Shown: positions 39,765 through 40,720 of the stretch, one piece after another
Layout: the number at the start of each line of letters is the position of its first letter
Numbering within the stretch: the first letter of the stretch is position 1
Source of the DNA: Clostridia bacterium
Lineage (GTDB): Bacteria > Bacillota_A > Clostridia > Christensenellales > Aristaeellaceae
Length of the DNA stretch: 40,720 nucleotides
Assembly (NCBI GenBank): GCA_017464225.1
Contig: JAFUDW010000142.1
Location: 1-40,720 of the forward strand
Reading direction: 5' to 3'
Made by a program: the position numbers and the translations under genes
The notes under the pieces: model-generated
Told to the model about the DNA's origin: nothing
Databases searched by the model: none
Seen by the model: only the letters and a program-made list of their open reading frames with translations

Positions 39765-39791
39765 TTAGCACTCGATTGATTGGAGTGCTAA
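39765..39791 (+). promoter_or_regulatory. CIRCE operator (HrcA binding site)
   Basis: TTAGCACTC, nine bases, GAGTGCTAA: a perfect match to the conserved inverted repeat. HrcA represses groE and dnaK operons through it and is released on heat stress. hrcA itself is not in the window. Confidence 0.97.
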
Positions 39792-39830
39792 CAACCGATA
39801 AGATCAATTATCTGAAGGAGGATATATCAT

Positions 39831-40115
39831 ATGACTATCAAGCCCCTGTTTGACCGTGTGGTCATTAAGGATGTGGAGAGCGAGGAAACCACAAAGAGCG
39901 GCATCATCCTGACCTCCGCCGCCAAGGAAAAGCCCCAGATGGCCGAAGTGCTGGCCGTTGGCCCCGGCGGCATGGTGGATGGCAAGGAAGTCACCATGCA
40001 GATCACCGTCGGCCAGAAGGTGATTTACTCAAAGTATGCCGGCACCGAAGTGAAGATCGACGGCGAGGAAGTCAAGATCGTCAGCCAGAAGGATATCCTG
40101 GCCATCGTGGAGTGA
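39831..40115 (+). CDS. groES: Co-chaperonin GroES
   Basis: 94-residue lid of the GroEL folding chamber. KPLFDRVVIKDVESEETTKS at the N-terminus, the mobile loop SGIILTSAAKEKP, and GQKVIYSKYAGTEVKIDGEE toward the C-terminus are all canonical. Start: ATG 39831 with AAGGAGG about 10 bases upstream. First gene of the CIRCE-controlled groES-groL operon; groL follows after 41 bases. Confidence 0.99.
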   Translation: MTIKPLFDRVVIKDVESEETTKSGIILTSAAKEKPQMAEVLAVGPGGMVDGKEVTMQITVGQKVIYSKYAGTEVKIDGEEVKIVSQKDILAIVE

Positions 40116-40141
40116 TCCATTCCAATTATTATCTGATATAA

Positions 40142-40720
<579 letters not shown>

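Overview
This 40.7 kb window reads as chromosomal DNA from a high-G+C, Gram-positive member of the Clostridia, most likely a gut anaerobe. The evidence is: ferredoxin-dependent indolepyruvate oxidoreductase (iorAB); a DUF3794/SPOCS plus LysM protein, a YhcN-type sporulation lipoprotein and a Spo0A-type DNA-binding protein, all of which point to a spore-forming ancestry; a CIRCE operator in front of groES-groL; an attenuated rplJ-rplL leader; and a large surface protein of the fibro-slime type. The order Christensenellales is a guess from gene content, not a demonstrated placement. I see no insertion sequence, prophage, tRNA, rRNA or CRISPR array.

Layout. Positions 1-3221 (minus) carry the 5' part of alr and the iorA-iorB pair. 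pgi (plus, 3439-5022) and galM (minus, 5486-6532) converge on a 460-bp gap full of inverted repeats. Between galM and a VanY-like carboxypeptidase lies a perfect palindrome. From 7560 to 10388 (minus) are an unusual Rho factor and an rRNA/tRNA methyltransferase-like protein. A SPOCS/LysM gene (plus, 10579-12114) with a sporulation-sigma-like promoter converges on a small membrane protein and the YhcN lipoprotein. The block 13087-18701 (minus) holds surE, a MurR/RpiR regulator, an HI0933-family flavoprotein, a DEDDh exonuclease and a TGS-nucleoside kinase, tightly packed and with short overlaps.

From 18808 to 22558 come poorly characterised genes: a hypothetical protein, a Spo0A-like protein with a degraded receiver, a TraX-family membrane protein, two small proteins and a secreted protein with a possible Cys-His-Asp catalytic set. 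A carbohydrate ABC importer operon (binding protein, two permeases, no ATPase) follows at 22597-26361, then rplJ-rplL, an Lsa/Vga-like ABC-F protein behind a probable antibiotic-sensing leader, a GtrA protein and a metallophosphoesterase. At 30.8-31.1 kb there is a noncoding RNA gene with a consensus promoter and an intrinsic terminator, which I interpret as 6S RNA. A 1465-residue adhesin-like protein, a nucleotidyltransferase fused to a decayed phosphomannomutase, a GNAT acetyltransferase and mutY lead to groES-groL at the right edge.

The observations most worth a second look are: the ABC-F leader, where a three-codon upstream ORF sits inside one arm of a long-range inverted repeat; the Spo0A-like protein without a functional-looking acidic pocket; Rho with changed residues where bicyclomycin binds in E. 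coli and a prion-like insert; the hairpin tract between pgi and galM; two intergenic palindromes sharing GTACA-N3-TGTAC; the candidate 6S RNA; and the adhesin, which lacks a sorting signal. None of these was tested against a database.
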